Shown: positions 47,568-56,298, numbered from the stretch's first letter. The stretch is DNA of 64,000 nt from Oceanibaculum nanhaiense (GCF_002148795.1 NZ_MPOB01000002.1:372001-436000), one strand, 5' to 3'. Notes: generated from the letters alone by a model not told the origin. Numbers and translations are program-made.

Positions 47568-48695
47568 ATGGTAGATGCAGCGGTGCCGGAAGCGTCCCTC
47601 TCCGGCGCGAAGACACAATCGCATTCCCTGTCGCTTCGCCGGCTGCGCAAGGTCTATGGCGACCTCGCCGCGGTGGACGATGTCAGCTTCGAGGTCGAGC
47701 GCGGCAAGTTCCTGACGCTGCTGGGCCCCTCCGGTTCCGGCAAGACAACCATCCTGATGTCGATCGCCGGCTTCGTGCAGCCGACGGCGGGGCTGATCCT
47801 GCTGGACGACAAGGACATCACCGCGCTGCCGCCGGACAAGCGGAATTTCGGCATGGTGTTCCAGGGCTATGCCCTGTTCCCGCATATGAGCGTCGAGGAC
47901 AATATCTGGTTCCCCCTGCGGGTGCGCGGGGTGAAGCGCGCGGAGGCGCGCAAGAGCGTCATGGCCTCGCTGGAGCTGGTGCAGATGGCGCATCTCGCCA
48001 AGCGCCTGCCGGGCCAGCTGTCGGGCGGCCAGCAGCAGCGCGTGGCGCTGGCCCGCGCGCTGGTGTTCCAGCCCGACCTGCTGCTGCTCGACGAGCCGCT
48101 GTCGGCGCTCGACAAGAAGCTGCGCGCCGACCTGCAGTGGGAGCTGAAATCCCTGCATAACCGGCTGGGCGCCACTTTCATCTATGTGACGCACGACCAG
48201 GAGGAGGCGTTGTCCATGTCGGACGACATCATCATCCTGCGCGACGGCAAGATCGAGCAGATGGGTGGCCCCGGCGATCTGTACGAGCGCCCGGCGACCC
48301 GCTTCGTCGCCGACTTCCTGGGTAAGAGCAACTTCATCAACGGCACGGTCGCGGGCACCGAGTCCGGCAGCTTCACCTACACCGCCGGCGGCCATGCGCT
48401 GGTGCAGGCGGGGGCGGCGGAACCCGTCGGTCCGGATGGTTCGGTGCTGATCGCGCTGCGCCCGGAGAAGCTGTTCGTCAGCCAGGCCGAACCGGCCACG
48501 CGCAACCGCGTGCCCGGCACCATCGACGCCTTCAACTATTACGGCGCCAACTATCACTTCCAGGTGCGCACCCAGGCGCTGGGCGATCTGATCGTCACCG
48601 CGCCGGCCTGGAAATGCGAGGTCGATCCCGCCATCGGCAATCAGGTCTGGCTGGGCTGGGAGCCGGACGCCTCGGTGGTGGTGCGCGACAACTGA
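47568..48695 (+). CDS. Polyamine/opine-type ABC transporter ATPase (PotA-like)
   Basis: A 375-residue ATPase. Walker A is GPSGSGKT, the Q-loop lies in FQGYALFPHMSV, the signature is LSGGQQQRVALARAL, Walker B is LLLLDEPLSALD and the switch His is in VTHDQEEAL. A TOBE-type C-terminal domain (LRPEKLFV...) follows. This is the PotA/FbpC/UgpC layout for spermidine, putrescine, opine or related uptake. It starts a run of co-directional genes with binding protein, two permeases and three enzymes; the substrate is inferred from those enzymes to be a guanidino compound or polyamine. Confidence 0.92.
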   Translation: MVDAAVPEASLSGAKTQSHSLSLRRLRKVYGDLAAVDDVSFEVERGKFLTLLGPSGSGKTTILMSIAGFVQPTAGLILLDDKDITALPPDKRNFGMVFQGYALFPHMSVEDNIWFPLRVRGVKRAEARKSVMASLELVQMAHLAKRLPGQLSGGQQQRVALARALVFQPDLLLLDEPLSALDKKLRADLQWELKSLHNRLGATFIYVTHDQEEALSMSDDIIILRDGKIEQMGGPGDLYERPATRFVADFLGKSNFINGTVAGTESGSFTYTAGGHALVQAGAAEPVGPDGSVLIALRPEKLFVSQAEPATRNRVPGTIDAFNYYGANYHFQVRTQALGDLIVTAPAWKCEVDPAIGNQVWLGWEPDASVVVRDN

Positions 48696-48765
48696 ACGAT
48701 AGAGAACGACCCGGACAACGGGTTGGAGCGACAGGGACAACACGTAAAAGCAGAGGAGACCGGTT

Positions 48766-49956
48766 ATGAAATCGCGCAAGGATCTGAGCAAGACGCTCTA
48801 TGAGAAGGATCTGTATCCCGACGAGCAGTCCTTCGCCGAGGATTGTGCCGCCATTGCCGCCGAAAAGCTGGCGCGCGGCGAGATCGGCCGCCGCAGCTTC
48901 GTGAAGGCGCTGGGCCTGCTGGGCCTGGCCCCGGTCGCGCTGAAGCTGGGCACCGGCAGTGCCGCCGCCCAGGCCAAGGAGCTGGTGGTGGTGAACTGGG
49001 GCGGCCCGGCGGTCGAGGCCTATGCCAAGGCGTTCGGCGCGCCGTTCGAGGCGGCCAGCGGCACCAAGGTGGTGATCGACGGCACCGGCCCGCTCGGCTC
49101 CAAGATCCGCGCCATGGTCGAGGCCAAGGCGGTGACCTGGGACGTGTGCGACACCGGTACCGGCACCACGCTGGTGCTGCAGACGCATGACGTGCTGGAG
49201 CCCATCGACTATGCCATCGTGGACAAGGCCAAGATGGCGCCGGAATTCGCCTATGAGTATGGCTGCGCCAATTACATGTTCAGCTTCGTGCTGACCTACA
49301 ACAAGGCCAAGCTGTCAGCGGCGCCGAAGGACTGGAAGGATTTCTGGGACCTGGCGAAGTTCCCCGGCGGCCGCACCCTGCGCAAGCAGCCCAACGGCAT
49401 GCTGGAGGCCTGCATGCTGGCGGCCGGCAAGTCGCACAAGGACGTCTATCCGATCGACCTGAACCTTGCCATGAGCAAGCTGAAGGAGATCAAGAAGGAT
49501 GTGGTCGCCTGGGGTTCCGGCTCGCAGAGCCAGGAGCTGTTCCGCACCGGCGAGGTGGTGATGGGCAATATCTGGCATACCCGCGCCAATCTGCTGACCC
49601 GCGACATGGGCGGCGACATCGCCTGGCTGTGGCAGGACGGAATCGTCACGTCGGGCATGTGGAACGTGCCGAAGGGCAATCCGGCCGGCAAGGAGACGGC
49701 GATGAAGTTCATCGCCTCGGCGCAGGACCCGGCCGGCCAGATCGAGCTGTTCAAGGCGATGGGCAATGGCCCGGCCAACCCGGCCGCCGCCGACATGGTG
49801 CCCGCCGACATGAAACACATCGATCCGGGCCAGCCGGAGAACCTGAAGCTGCAGGTGCTGCAGAATGGCTACTGGTATCAGGAGCCGAGCGGCAAGGGCA
49901 GCCTGACCAACGACGAACTGGCCCGCGAGATGTGGCTGGACACGCTGTCCTCGTAA
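48766..49956 (+). CDS. ABC transporter solute-binding protein, PotD/family 1 type, Tat-exported
   Basis: A 396-residue extracytoplasmic binding protein. It has a long hydrophilic N-terminal stretch of about 40 residues, then a twin-arginine motif (GRRSFVKALG) and a hydrophobic segment ending in AAAQA near residue 70. The mature part begins ELVVVNWGGPAVEAYAKAFGAPFEAASGTKV, the PotD/opine-binding pattern. Export in folded form via Tat is unusual compared with Sec-exported PotD but common among related alphaproteobacterial proteins. GAGGAG precedes the ATG. A hairpin follows the gene. Confidence 0.9.
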   Translation: MKSRKDLSKTLYEKDLYPDEQSFAEDCAAIAAEKLARGEIGRRSFVKALGLLGLAPVALKLGTGSAAAQAKELVVVNWGGPAVEAYAKAFGAPFEAASGTKVVIDGTGPLGSKIRAMVEAKAVTWDVCDTGTGTTLVLQTHDVLEPIDYAIVDKAKMAPEFAYEYGCANYMFSFVLTYNKAKLSAAPKDWKDFWDLAKFPGGRTLRKQPNGMLEACMLAAGKSHKDVYPIDLNLAMSKLKEIKKDVVAWGSGSQSQELFRTGEVVMGNIWHTRANLLTRDMGGDIAWLWQDGIVTSGMWNVPKGNPAGKETAMKFIASAQDPAGQIELFKAMGNGPANPAAADMVPADMKHIDPGQPENLKLQVLQNGYWYQEPSGKGSLTNDELAREMWLDTLSS

Positions 49957-49977
49957 CGGCGCTTTCTGTTGCCTCGC

Positions 49978-50008
49978 ACCCGGTTGGCGCCCTTTGGGGC
50001 CGCCGGGT
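49978..50008 (+). terminator. Stem-loop after the PotD-like gene
   Basis: ACCCGG (49978-49983) pairs with CCGGGT (50003-50008), extended inward by GGC/GCC pairs with a small bulge. There is no T run. It may stabilise the binding-protein message or reduce read-through into the permease genes. Confidence 0.5.
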
Positions 50009-50047
50009 TGATCTGACGTAGAAAAGAGAGCATCGGCGGGATTTCGG

Positions 50048-50884
50048 ATGCTGACCTCGCAACGCAATACCTATTGGCTGCTGATCGCGCCCGCGGTCCT
50101 GCTGATGCTCATCTTCTATATCTATCCGCTGTTCCAGGTGCTGTGGATCAGCGTGACCGAGCCCTATCCGGGCCTGCAGAATTACGAGGCGCTGCTGACG
50201 CGCCCGCTGCTGCACCGCATCTGGCTGACCACCCTGCGCATCTGCGCCATCACCACCATCATCACGGTGGTGCTGGGCTATCTCGTCGCCTATGCGATGG
50301 TGCATGTGAAGCAGACCCAGCGCGCCTGGATGATGTTCTGCATCCTGCTGACCTTCTGGCTCAGCGTGCTTATCCGCGCCTTCGCCTGGGTCATGCTGCT
50401 GCGCAACGAAGGGCTGGTGAACCAGGGCTTGATGGCGCTGGGGCTGATCTCCGAGCCGCTGCCGCTGGTGCGCAACGAATTCGGCGTGATCCTCGGCATG
50501 GTGCATTTCATGCTGCCGCTGGCGGTGCTGCCGATCTTCTCCAACATGTCCGGCATCGACGGGCGCTATGTCTCGGCGGCGCGCGGGCTGGGGGCGTCGC
50601 CGATCGGCGCCTTCCTGCACATCTATCTGCCGCTCAGCAAGCCGGGGCTGATCGCGGCGACCATCCTGGTCTTCGTGTTCTCGCTGGGCTTCTTCATCAC
50701 GCCCGCCATTCTGGGCGGCGGCAAGGTGGTGATGATCTCCGAATATATCCGCGTCAGCTTCGAGGAGACGTTGCGCTGGGGGCAGGCGACCATGCTGGCC
50801 TCGACGCTGCTGTTCGCGGTGCTGCTGACGCTGGCGCTGGTGGCGCGCTTCGTCGATCTTAAAAAAGTGTTCGGGGCGCGATGA
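50048..50884 (+). CDS. ABC transporter permease, PotB-like
   Basis: A 278-residue inner-membrane permease of six helices. LLIAPAVLLMLIFYIYPLFQVLWISVTEPYPGLQNYEALL is the usual start of PotB/PotH proteins, and the EAA loop is SAARGLGASPIGAFLHIYLPLSKPGL. It dimerises with the next permease. Its stop overlaps the following start by 4 nt (ATGA), indicating translational coupling. Confidence 0.92.
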   Translation: MLTSQRNTYWLLIAPAVLLMLIFYIYPLFQVLWISVTEPYPGLQNYEALLTRPLLHRIWLTTLRICAITTIITVVLGYLVAYAMVHVKQTQRAWMMFCILLTFWLSVLIRAFAWVMLLRNEGLVNQGLMALGLISEPLPLVRNEFGVILGMVHFMLPLAVLPIFSNMSGIDGRYVSAARGLGASPIGAFLHIYLPLSKPGLIAATILVFVFSLGFFITPAILGGGKVVMISEYIRVSFEETLRWGQATMLASTLLFAVLLTLALVARFVDLKKVFGAR

Positions 50885-51714
50885 TGAAGGGCGATTTCCG
50901 CGAAACCTTCGGGCGGGGCATGGTGCTGGGCGGCGCCTGGACGGTGCTGGCTTTCCTGGTGCTGCCGATGGTGGTGGTGATCCCGGTCTCGATCACCGAC
51001 CAGTATTATTTGTCGCTGCCGCAGGACGGCGTGTCGCTGCAGCATTACGCCGCCTTCTTCAGCAACGACATCTGGCTGTCTGCTACCGGCCAGAGCATCG
51101 TGATCGCGGTCGCCTCGACAATCGCCGCCGTGGTGCTGGGCACGCTGTGCGCCATTGGCTGCTGGCGGCTGTCCACCAACGCGTCGGAGGCGGTGCGCAC
51201 CTTCATGCTGATCCCGATCATCGTGCCGACCATCGTGCAGGCGCTGGCGATGTACCGGTTCTGGATCGATCTCCGGCTGCTGGATTCCTATCTCGGCGTC
51301 ATCCTGGCGCACACGCTGGTCGCGATCCCCTATGTGATCATCACGGTGTCCGCCTCGCTGGCCAATTTCGACGTGCGGCTGGAACAGGCGGCGCGCAGCC
51401 TGGGGGCGTCGATGAGCGAGACCATCCGCCTGGTCATCATGCCGCGCATCATGCCGGGCATGCTGTCGGGGGCGATCTTCGCCTTCACCATCTCCTTCGA
51501 CGAGATCGTGATGGTGCTGTTCCTGACCAGCCGCAACATCTACACACTGCCGAAGCGCATCTGGGACGGCATCGAGGACCATCTCGACCCCACCATCGCC
51601 GCCGTCGCCACGCTTCTCATCATCGTTACGCTGGCGCTGCTGCTGTTCGAGCTGTGGTCGCGCCAGCGCCGGGCTGCGCGCCTGAAGGCGTTGGCCGCCG
51701 AGGGCGGGGAATAA
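50881..51714 (+). CDS. ABC transporter permease, PotC-like
   Basis: A 277-residue permease with six helices and an EAA loop AARSLGASMSETIRLVIMPRIMPGM. FTISFDEIVMVLFLTSRNIYTLPKRIWDGIEDHLDPTIAAVAT is the C-terminal pattern typical of PotC/PotI. Two adjacent ATGs (50881, 50884) are possible; the first overlaps the partner's stop. It completes the importer. Confidence 0.92.
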   Translation: MMKGDFRETFGRGMVLGGAWTVLAFLVLPMVVVIPVSITDQYYLSLPQDGVSLQHYAAFFSNDIWLSATGQSIVIAVASTIAAVVLGTLCAIGCWRLSTNASEAVRTFMLIPIIVPTIVQALAMYRFWIDLRLLDSYLGVILAHTLVAIPYVIITVSASLANFDVRLEQAARSLGASMSETIRLVIMPRIMPGMLSGAIFAFTISFDEIVMVLFLTSRNIYTLPKRIWDGIEDHLDPTIAAVATLLIIVTLALLLFELWSRQRRAARLKALAAEGGE

Positions 51715-51762
51715 CACCCGCCGGCAATCAAAACGCTCCACCACAGGAAGAGGAAATACCCC

Positions 51763-52773
51763 ATGGGTGCCGTCAGCGAGTTCGAATATCGCTACAACAT
51801 GACGATGAAGATTTTCCACTCGCACGCCGAGCCGGCGTTCGAGACGCCGCAGCAGCAGGAGACGGTGTGGGGGCAGCAGTGGGGCTGCGACAATGATGTG
51901 GGCCAGCTGCGCAAGGTGCTGATGCACCGGCCGGGCGAGGAGATGAACATCATCGACCCGTCCAAGCGCATCGAGGAGCTGGGCAGCTATGGCGATGTCG
52001 AGGGCCAGACCTGGTACTGGCGCGGCGACGTGATCCCGTCGCTGGAGGAACAGCAGGCCCAGCATGACGCGCTGGCCGACACGCTGCGCAAGGAAGGTGT
52101 CGAGGTCATCTATCTGAAGCGCTGCGCGCCGGGGCGGCACAAATCGATCTATACCCGCGATTCGGTGATCGGGGTGAAGGGCGGCGCCATCGTCACCCGC
52201 CTTGGCCCCATCGTGCGGCGCGGCGAGGAAGCGCCGGCGACCGAGACGCTGGCCGCCATCGGCATGCCGATCCTGCGCACCATCCACGGCACCGGCCTGA
52301 TGGAGGGCGGCAGCTTCGCCTGGCTGAAGCCGGGGATCGCCGCCGTCGGCCGCTCCAACCGGGTGAATGAGGAAGGCACGCGCCAGGTCGAGGAGGTGCT
52401 GAAGGCACAGGGCTGCGAGTTGCTGCGCGTGGACCTGACCGGCTACCGCCTGCATATCGACGGCAATCTGGTGATGATCGATGTCGATACCGCGATCATC
52501 AACCCGACGCAGCTGCCCTTCTGGTTCCTGGAGAAGCTGAAGGAGCTGGGCATCCGCACCATCGATGTCAGCCCGGACGATCCCTCGGGCGCCGTCAACT
52601 GCATCGCCGTGCGGCCGGGCCGCGTGGTGATGGAGGCGAACCTGTCGCCGCGCACCGCCGACAAGCTGGACAAGCTGGGCATCGAGATCGTCGATGTGAA
52701 ATACGACAAGATCTGGCTCGGCGGCGGCGGCATCCACTGCTCGACCAGCCCGCTGGTCCGCGATTCCATCTAA
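51763..52773 (+). CDS. Arginine-deiminase / amidinotransferase-like pentein enzyme
   Basis: A 336-residue guanidino-modifying enzyme fold. The catalytic Cys326 lies in GGGGIHCSTSPL, the catalytic His231 in GYRLHIDGNLVMID, and acidic residues in YTRDSV (Asp133) and HGTGLMEGGSF (Glu181). This is the pentein pattern shared by arginine deiminases, dimethylarginine hydrolases and amidinotransferases. It lacks the length (about 400) and loops of classical ADI. I infer a cytoplasmic hydrolase or transferase acting on the guanidino compound brought in by the preceding transporter. Which reaction it performs is open. It begins 48 bp after the permease gene. Confidence 0.85.
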   Translation: MGAVSEFEYRYNMTMKIFHSHAEPAFETPQQQETVWGQQWGCDNDVGQLRKVLMHRPGEEMNIIDPSKRIEELGSYGDVEGQTWYWRGDVIPSLEEQQAQHDALADTLRKEGVEVIYLKRCAPGRHKSIYTRDSVIGVKGGAIVTRLGPIVRRGEEAPATETLAAIGMPILRTIHGTGLMEGGSFAWLKPGIAAVGRSNRVNEEGTRQVEEVLKAQGCELLRVDLTGYRLHIDGNLVMIDVDTAIINPTQLPFWFLEKLKELGIRTIDVSPDDPSGAVNCIAVRPGRVVMEANLSPRTADKLDKLGIEIVDVKYDKIWLGGGGIHCSTSPLVRDSI

Positions 52774-52782
52774 GGGGCTGAC

Positions 52783-53496
52783 ATGACCTTCTCTCTCGTC
52801 GCGCGCTGTGGCCGAACCGGTGAGATCGGCGCGGTCATCTCCACCTCTAACCTCGCGGTCGGCAGCCGCTGCGTCTATCTGAAGTCCGGCGTCGGCGGCT
52901 TCCTGACCCAGCACCGTACCGACCCCAGGCTGGGGCCGCGCGGCATCGCCCTGCTTCAGGATGGTGCCACCGCCGCCGAGGCGATGGCCGCCGTGGTCGC
53001 CAGCACGAAGGATATCGGCTGGCGCCAGCTTGCCTGCGTCGATCGGCACGGCAACACCGCCTTCCACCATGGCGACAGGATTTATTCGATCCGGGCCGAA
53101 TGCCAGGCGCCGGGCGTCGTCGCCATCGGCAACATCATCGACAATCCCGAGGTGCCGAAGGCGATGGTTGCGGCCTTCACCGCCGATCCGTCGCTGGAGA
53201 TTGCCGAGCGCCTGCTGCGCGCCATCGAGGCGGGCGAGGCGGCGGGCGGCGAGACCGGCACGGTGCATGCCGCGCAGATGATCGCCATCGGCGAGAACAG
53301 CTTCCCGCTGTTCGACCTGCGCATCGATTATTCGGAGACGCCGCTGCCCGACCTGCGCCGGCTGTGGGAACGCTACCGGGCGGAGGCGGCGGGCTTCGCC
53401 GTGCGCGTGCTGGACCCGGACAGCGTGCCGCCGCAGCAGGATCTGTACGACGCGGCGCAGGCGCGCATGAAGGAGCTGGGAATCAGCTACACATGA
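52783..53496 (+). CDS. DUF1028 family protein (putative Ntn-hydrolase)
   Basis: A 237-residue protein of the DUF1028 family: TFSLVARCGRTGEIGAVISTSNLAVGSRCVYLKSGVGG, RQLACVDRHGNTAFHHGD, GVVAIGNIIDNPEV and a final PDLRRLWERYR segment. The fold is thought to be Ntn-hydrolase-like, and members often cluster with transport and amidohydrolase genes, but no reaction is established. It starts 9 nt after the pentein gene and overlaps the next gene by 4 nt, so it is tightly co-expressed with both. An amide- or urea-cleaving role in the pathway is a guess. Confidence 0.85.
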   Translation: MTFSLVARCGRTGEIGAVISTSNLAVGSRCVYLKSGVGGFLTQHRTDPRLGPRGIALLQDGATAAEAMAAVVASTKDIGWRQLACVDRHGNTAFHHGDRIYSIRAECQAPGVVAIGNIIDNPEVPKAMVAAFTADPSLEIAERLLRAIEAGEAAGGETGTVHAAQMIAIGENSFPLFDLRIDYSETPLPDLRRLWERYRAEAAGFAVRVLDPDSVPPQQDLYDAAQARMKELGISYT

Positions 53497-54461
53497 CCGA
53501 GAAGCTGCCTGAGACGCTGTTCCGGACCATCGGCACCTATCTCGGCGTGCCGCAGACGCTGGACCTGACCGGCGCGAAGGCGGCGGTGATCGGCCTGCCC
53601 TTCGATTGCGGCCGGCACCCCCGGCGCGTCGGCGCCCGGCTGGGGCCGGCGGCGATCCGCTATATGTCCACCGACATGGTGCGGCATTACCGCCCCGACG
53701 ATCCCGGCGATTTCGACCCTGTCCGTGCGCTGGGGCTGGTCGATTGCGGCGATGTGCCGGTGGTCTCGGCGGAGGTCGAATCCTCGGTCGAGACGATGAC
53801 GGCGGCGATCTCGGCGGTGGTGGAGCGGGGCGTCGTGCCGATCTGCATGGGCGGCGATGGCGTCATCAGCCTGCCGCAGATGCAGGCGCTCAGCCGGAAA
53901 TATCCCGACCTCTGCGTGCTGCATTTCGATTCCCACACCGACGCCTATCCCGAAGCCGGCAACGAGAGCGAGATCAACCCCGCCACCACCTTTGCCTGTG
54001 CGGTGCAGAAGGGCTATGTGGATGCCAGCCGGTCGATCCATTTCGGCCTGCGCGGCTTCACCTATGTGCCGCGCGTGTTCGACTACACGCAAGGCCTCGG
54101 CTACCAGACCATCCCCATCGAGGCGCTGGAGAGCGAGGGCGTCGCCGGCCTTGCCAAACGCTTCAAGGACACGGTTGGCGACCGCCCGGTCTTCCTGTGC
54201 TTCGACATGGATTTCTTCGATCCCTCGGCGGCCCCCGGCGTCTTCACTCCGGCCTGGGGCGGGGCGACGGCGCGCGAGGGGCTGGCGCTCCTGCGCGCCC
54301 TGAAGGGTATCAATTTCGTCGGCTTCGACGTGAACACGCTGACGCCGGGCGCCGATCTGAAGGGCCAGACCGCCTGGCTCGCCGCCACGGTCATGCTCGA
54401 ATTCTGCTACCTCGCCTGCGATGCGCTGGGCCTGACACCGGAGGGTGGGTCGGCTTATTGA
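53493..54461 (+). CDS. Arginase/agmatinase-family protein with altered metal site
   Basis: A 322-residue ureohydrolase-fold protein. HFDSHTDAY supplies Asp146, His148 and Asp150, and CFDMDFFDPSAAPG supplies Asp238 and Asp240, all expected manganese ligands. The first motif, normally GGDH, is here MGGDGVISL, so Gly123 replaces the His that usually binds one metal. The last motif is GFDVNTLTPGAD rather than the typical V-E-x-x-P. It may bind a single or different metal or act on an unusual guanidino substrate such as a guanidino acid. It is coupled (ATGA) to the DUF1028 gene. Family membership is firm; activity is uncertain. Confidence 0.85.
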   Translation: MTEKLPETLFRTIGTYLGVPQTLDLTGAKAAVIGLPFDCGRHPRRVGARLGPAAIRYMSTDMVRHYRPDDPGDFDPVRALGLVDCGDVPVVSAEVESSVETMTAAISAVVERGVVPICMGGDGVISLPQMQALSRKYPDLCVLHFDSHTDAYPEAGNESEINPATTFACAVQKGYVDASRSIHFGLRGFTYVPRVFDYTQGLGYQTIPIEALESEGVAGLAKRFKDTVGDRPVFLCFDMDFFDPSAAPGVFTPAWGGATAREGLALLRALKGINFVGFDVNTLTPGADLKGQTAWLAATVMLEFCYLACDALGLTPEGGSAY

Positions 54462-54468
54462 GCCGCAA

Positions 54469-54491
54469 CCCTCTCCCGCTAGGGGAGAGGG
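54469..54491. terminator. Bidirectional terminator hairpin, same module as at 20405
   Basis: CCCTCTCCC (54469-54477) pairs with GGGAGAGGG (54483-54491) over a short loop. It lies between the stops of the convergent arginase-family and homocysteine-methyltransferase-family genes. Arms and loop closely match the hairpin at 20405-20431. Confidence 0.7.
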
Positions 54492-54501
54492 AAAGACAGA
54501 A

Positions 54502-55458
54502 CTACGCCGCCACCGTCTCGGCGAGGCAGTGGCCGGCAATCTGCTCGATATGGCGGTGGTCGGTGCCACAGCAGCCGCCCAGCACCACGGCCTTGTCCAG
54601 AATCCGCAGCAGGTTGCGGTACTGTCCGCCCAGCTCCTGCGGGTTGCCGTCGTCCAACGCGGTCGCGGCGTCCAGCTCGGCATGGCTGAGCGCCGAGGCG
54701 TTGGCGCGCAGGCCGCGAATGCGCCCGAGCCAGTCGCCCTTTTCGGCCAGCACGCCCTCGAAGTGCGTCGGGTGCGCGCAGTTGATCATGTAGTAGGCCG
54801 GCGCCTTGCCGGTCTCACGGTCCACCATCGCAATGGCGTCGCGCAGCGTCTGGCCGGTCGGCAGGCGTCCGTCGGTCTCCACGGTGAAGGAGATCACGAT
54901 CGGCATGCCGGCCTTGCCGGCGGCCCGGGCGATGCCGATGGCCTCCTCAGCATAGTTCATGGTGATGGCGGAGATCATGTCGGTCTCGGTGCCGGCGAAG
55001 CACTTCACCTGCGCGGCATGATAGGCCTCGGCCTCGATGGCGCTCATCAGCCGGTCCGGCTGGTAGCCGTCGCCGCGCGGGCCGATGACGCCATTGATGA
55101 CGATGGGCGTGCGGCCGGATTCCAGCTGCCAGCGCAGTGCTACCAGGAAGGCCACGCAGCGGCGATTCAGTTCGGCCAGCCGGTCCGCATCGTACCCCAG
55201 TTTCGCCGCCCAGTCGGGATTGGCGCGCCAGGTCGGCGTATCCAGCACGAAGCCGACACCATGCTGGCGGGCAACCTCGATATAGCGGGTGAAATAGCGC
55301 TTCAGCCGGTCGCGGCCCGATTCCTCCTCCATCAGGGTGAAGGCGGCGAAATAGGGCAGTTCCATCGCGTCATGGAAAACCAGCGTGGTTTCCAGTCCGC
55401 CATCGGTCAGAAGCCGGTTGCCGGAAAGCTGCGGCAGGTCGTGTCTGTATTTGCTCAT
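54502..55458 (-). CDS. Homocysteine S-methyltransferase family protein
   Basis: A 318-residue zinc-dependent methyltransferase-fold protein. The N-terminal LLTDGGLETTLVFHDAMELP is typical, and the zinc-binding cysteines are in YMINCAHPTHF and VVLGGCCGTDHRHIE. Family members transfer a methyl group from S-methylmethionine, betaine or other donors to homocysteine or selenocysteine. GLETTLVFHDG-type proteins of this length are frequent in alphaproteobacterial amino-acid catabolic clusters. The ATG at 55458 is used rather than the TTG one codon upstream. It converges on the guanidino cluster and diverges from a TetR gene that may control it. Confidence 0.87.
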   Translation of the reverse strand: MSKYRHDLPQLSGNRLLTDGGLETTLVFHDAMELPYFAAFTLMEEESGRDRLKRYFTRYIEVARQHGVGFVLDTPTWRANPDWAAKLGYDADRLAELNRRCVAFLVALRWQLESGRTPIVINGVIGPRGDGYQPDRLMSAIEAEAYHAAQVKCFAGTETDMISAITMNYAEEAIGIARAAGKAGMPIVISFTVETDGRLPTGQTLRDAIAMVDRETGKAPAYYMINCAHPTHFEGVLAEKGDWLGRIRGLRANASALSHAELDAATALDDGNPQELGGQYRNLLRILDKAVVLGGCCGTDHRHIEQIAGHCLAETVAA

Positions 55459-55638
55459 CAATAATCCCCTGTTTGCTTTGCCCCATGGGGCGGGTGGCGG
55501 GGACTATACGGAGCGGGCGCGGAACAACTAGAAAACCCATGGCACGGCTGGAGCGGATTATTTTTCTTCTTTTGTCATAGGCCTGTATTGGACTTTCTGG
55601 AGCGCTTCGACTAAACAGGCGCCGGTATTTCAGAATTA

Positions 55639-55657
55639 ACTGTACTTGCGGTATAGT
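55639..55657. promoter_or_regulatory. Operator candidate in the TetR/methyltransferase divergent region
   Basis: ACTGTAC (55639-55645) and GTATAGT (55651-55657) form a dyad with one G/T mismatch and a 5-nt spacer, ending 5 nt before the tetR-type start codon. Position and size suit autoregulation by the TetR-family protein. TATAGT could also be a -10 element. Confidence 0.45.
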
Positions 55658-55662
55658 GGGCC

Positions 55663-56289
55663 ATGAACCAGATGCCCCCGAAACGGCGTGGCGACGCCCG
55701 CGAGAAGATACTGGAACTGGCCGAATCGGCGGTTCTGGCGAAGGGATTCACCGCGACCTCGATTGATGAGCTGGTCGCGGGTGCGGGCATCACCAAGAGC
55801 GGCTTCTTCTATCATTTCAAGGATAAGAACGCGCTCGCCAAGGCGATGATCCTGCGCTACCTGGAGCGCGACCAGACATTGCTGGACGATCTGTTCCGCC
55901 GTGCCGACGAGCTGAACGAGGACCCGCTGCATGGTTTCCTGGTCGGGCTGAAGATGTTCGTCGAGCTGATGGCTGATCTGCCGGATAATTATCCGGGCTG
56001 CCTTGCCGCTTCCTTCTGCTATCAGGATCAGCTGTTCGACGCCGAGATCCGCGACCTCAATGCGCAGGGTATGCTGGAATGGCGGCAGCGCTTCCGCGCC
56101 CGCTTCGAGGCGATTGCCGGGCGCTACCCGCCGCGCGAACCGGTGGATATGGAAGCCCTGGCCGACATGACAACGGTGCTGGTCGAGGGCGGGCTGATCC
56201 TGGGCCGCGCGCTGCAGGATTCCAGCATCCTGCCGCGCCAGATCCTGATGTTCCGCGATTATGTGCGGCTGGTCTTCGCGCCGGGCTGA
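55663..56289 (+). CDS. TetR/AcrR-family transcriptional regulator
   Basis: A 208-residue regulator. The N-terminal helix-turn-helix reads REKILELAESAVLAKGFTATSIDELVAGAGITKSGFFYHFKDKNALAKAM, the classical TetR pattern. The effector domain includes PGCLAASFCYQDQLFD, as in a subgroup with the TetR_C_33-like fold. It is divergent from the methyltransferase-family gene and convergent with a YtcJ-like amidohydrolase, so either or both may be targets. The ligand is unknown. Confidence 0.9.
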   Translation: MNQMPPKRRGDAREKILELAESAVLAKGFTATSIDELVAGAGITKSGFFYHFKDKNALAKAMILRYLERDQTLLDDLFRRADELNEDPLHGFLVGLKMFVELMADLPDNYPGCLAASFCYQDQLFDAEIRDLNAQGMLEWRQRFRARFEAIAGRYPPREPVDMEALADMTTVLVEGGLILGRALQDSSILPRQILMFRDYVRLVFAPG

Positions 56290-56298
56290 TTTGCGCCG

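Noticed and set aside
50623-53268. Very long minus-strand open frame opposite the PotB/PotC, pentein and DUF1028 genes
   Set aside because: Composition rich in Arg, His, Ala, Asp and Gln with no family pattern; it is the antisense shadow of well-supported plus-strand genes in GC-rich DNA.
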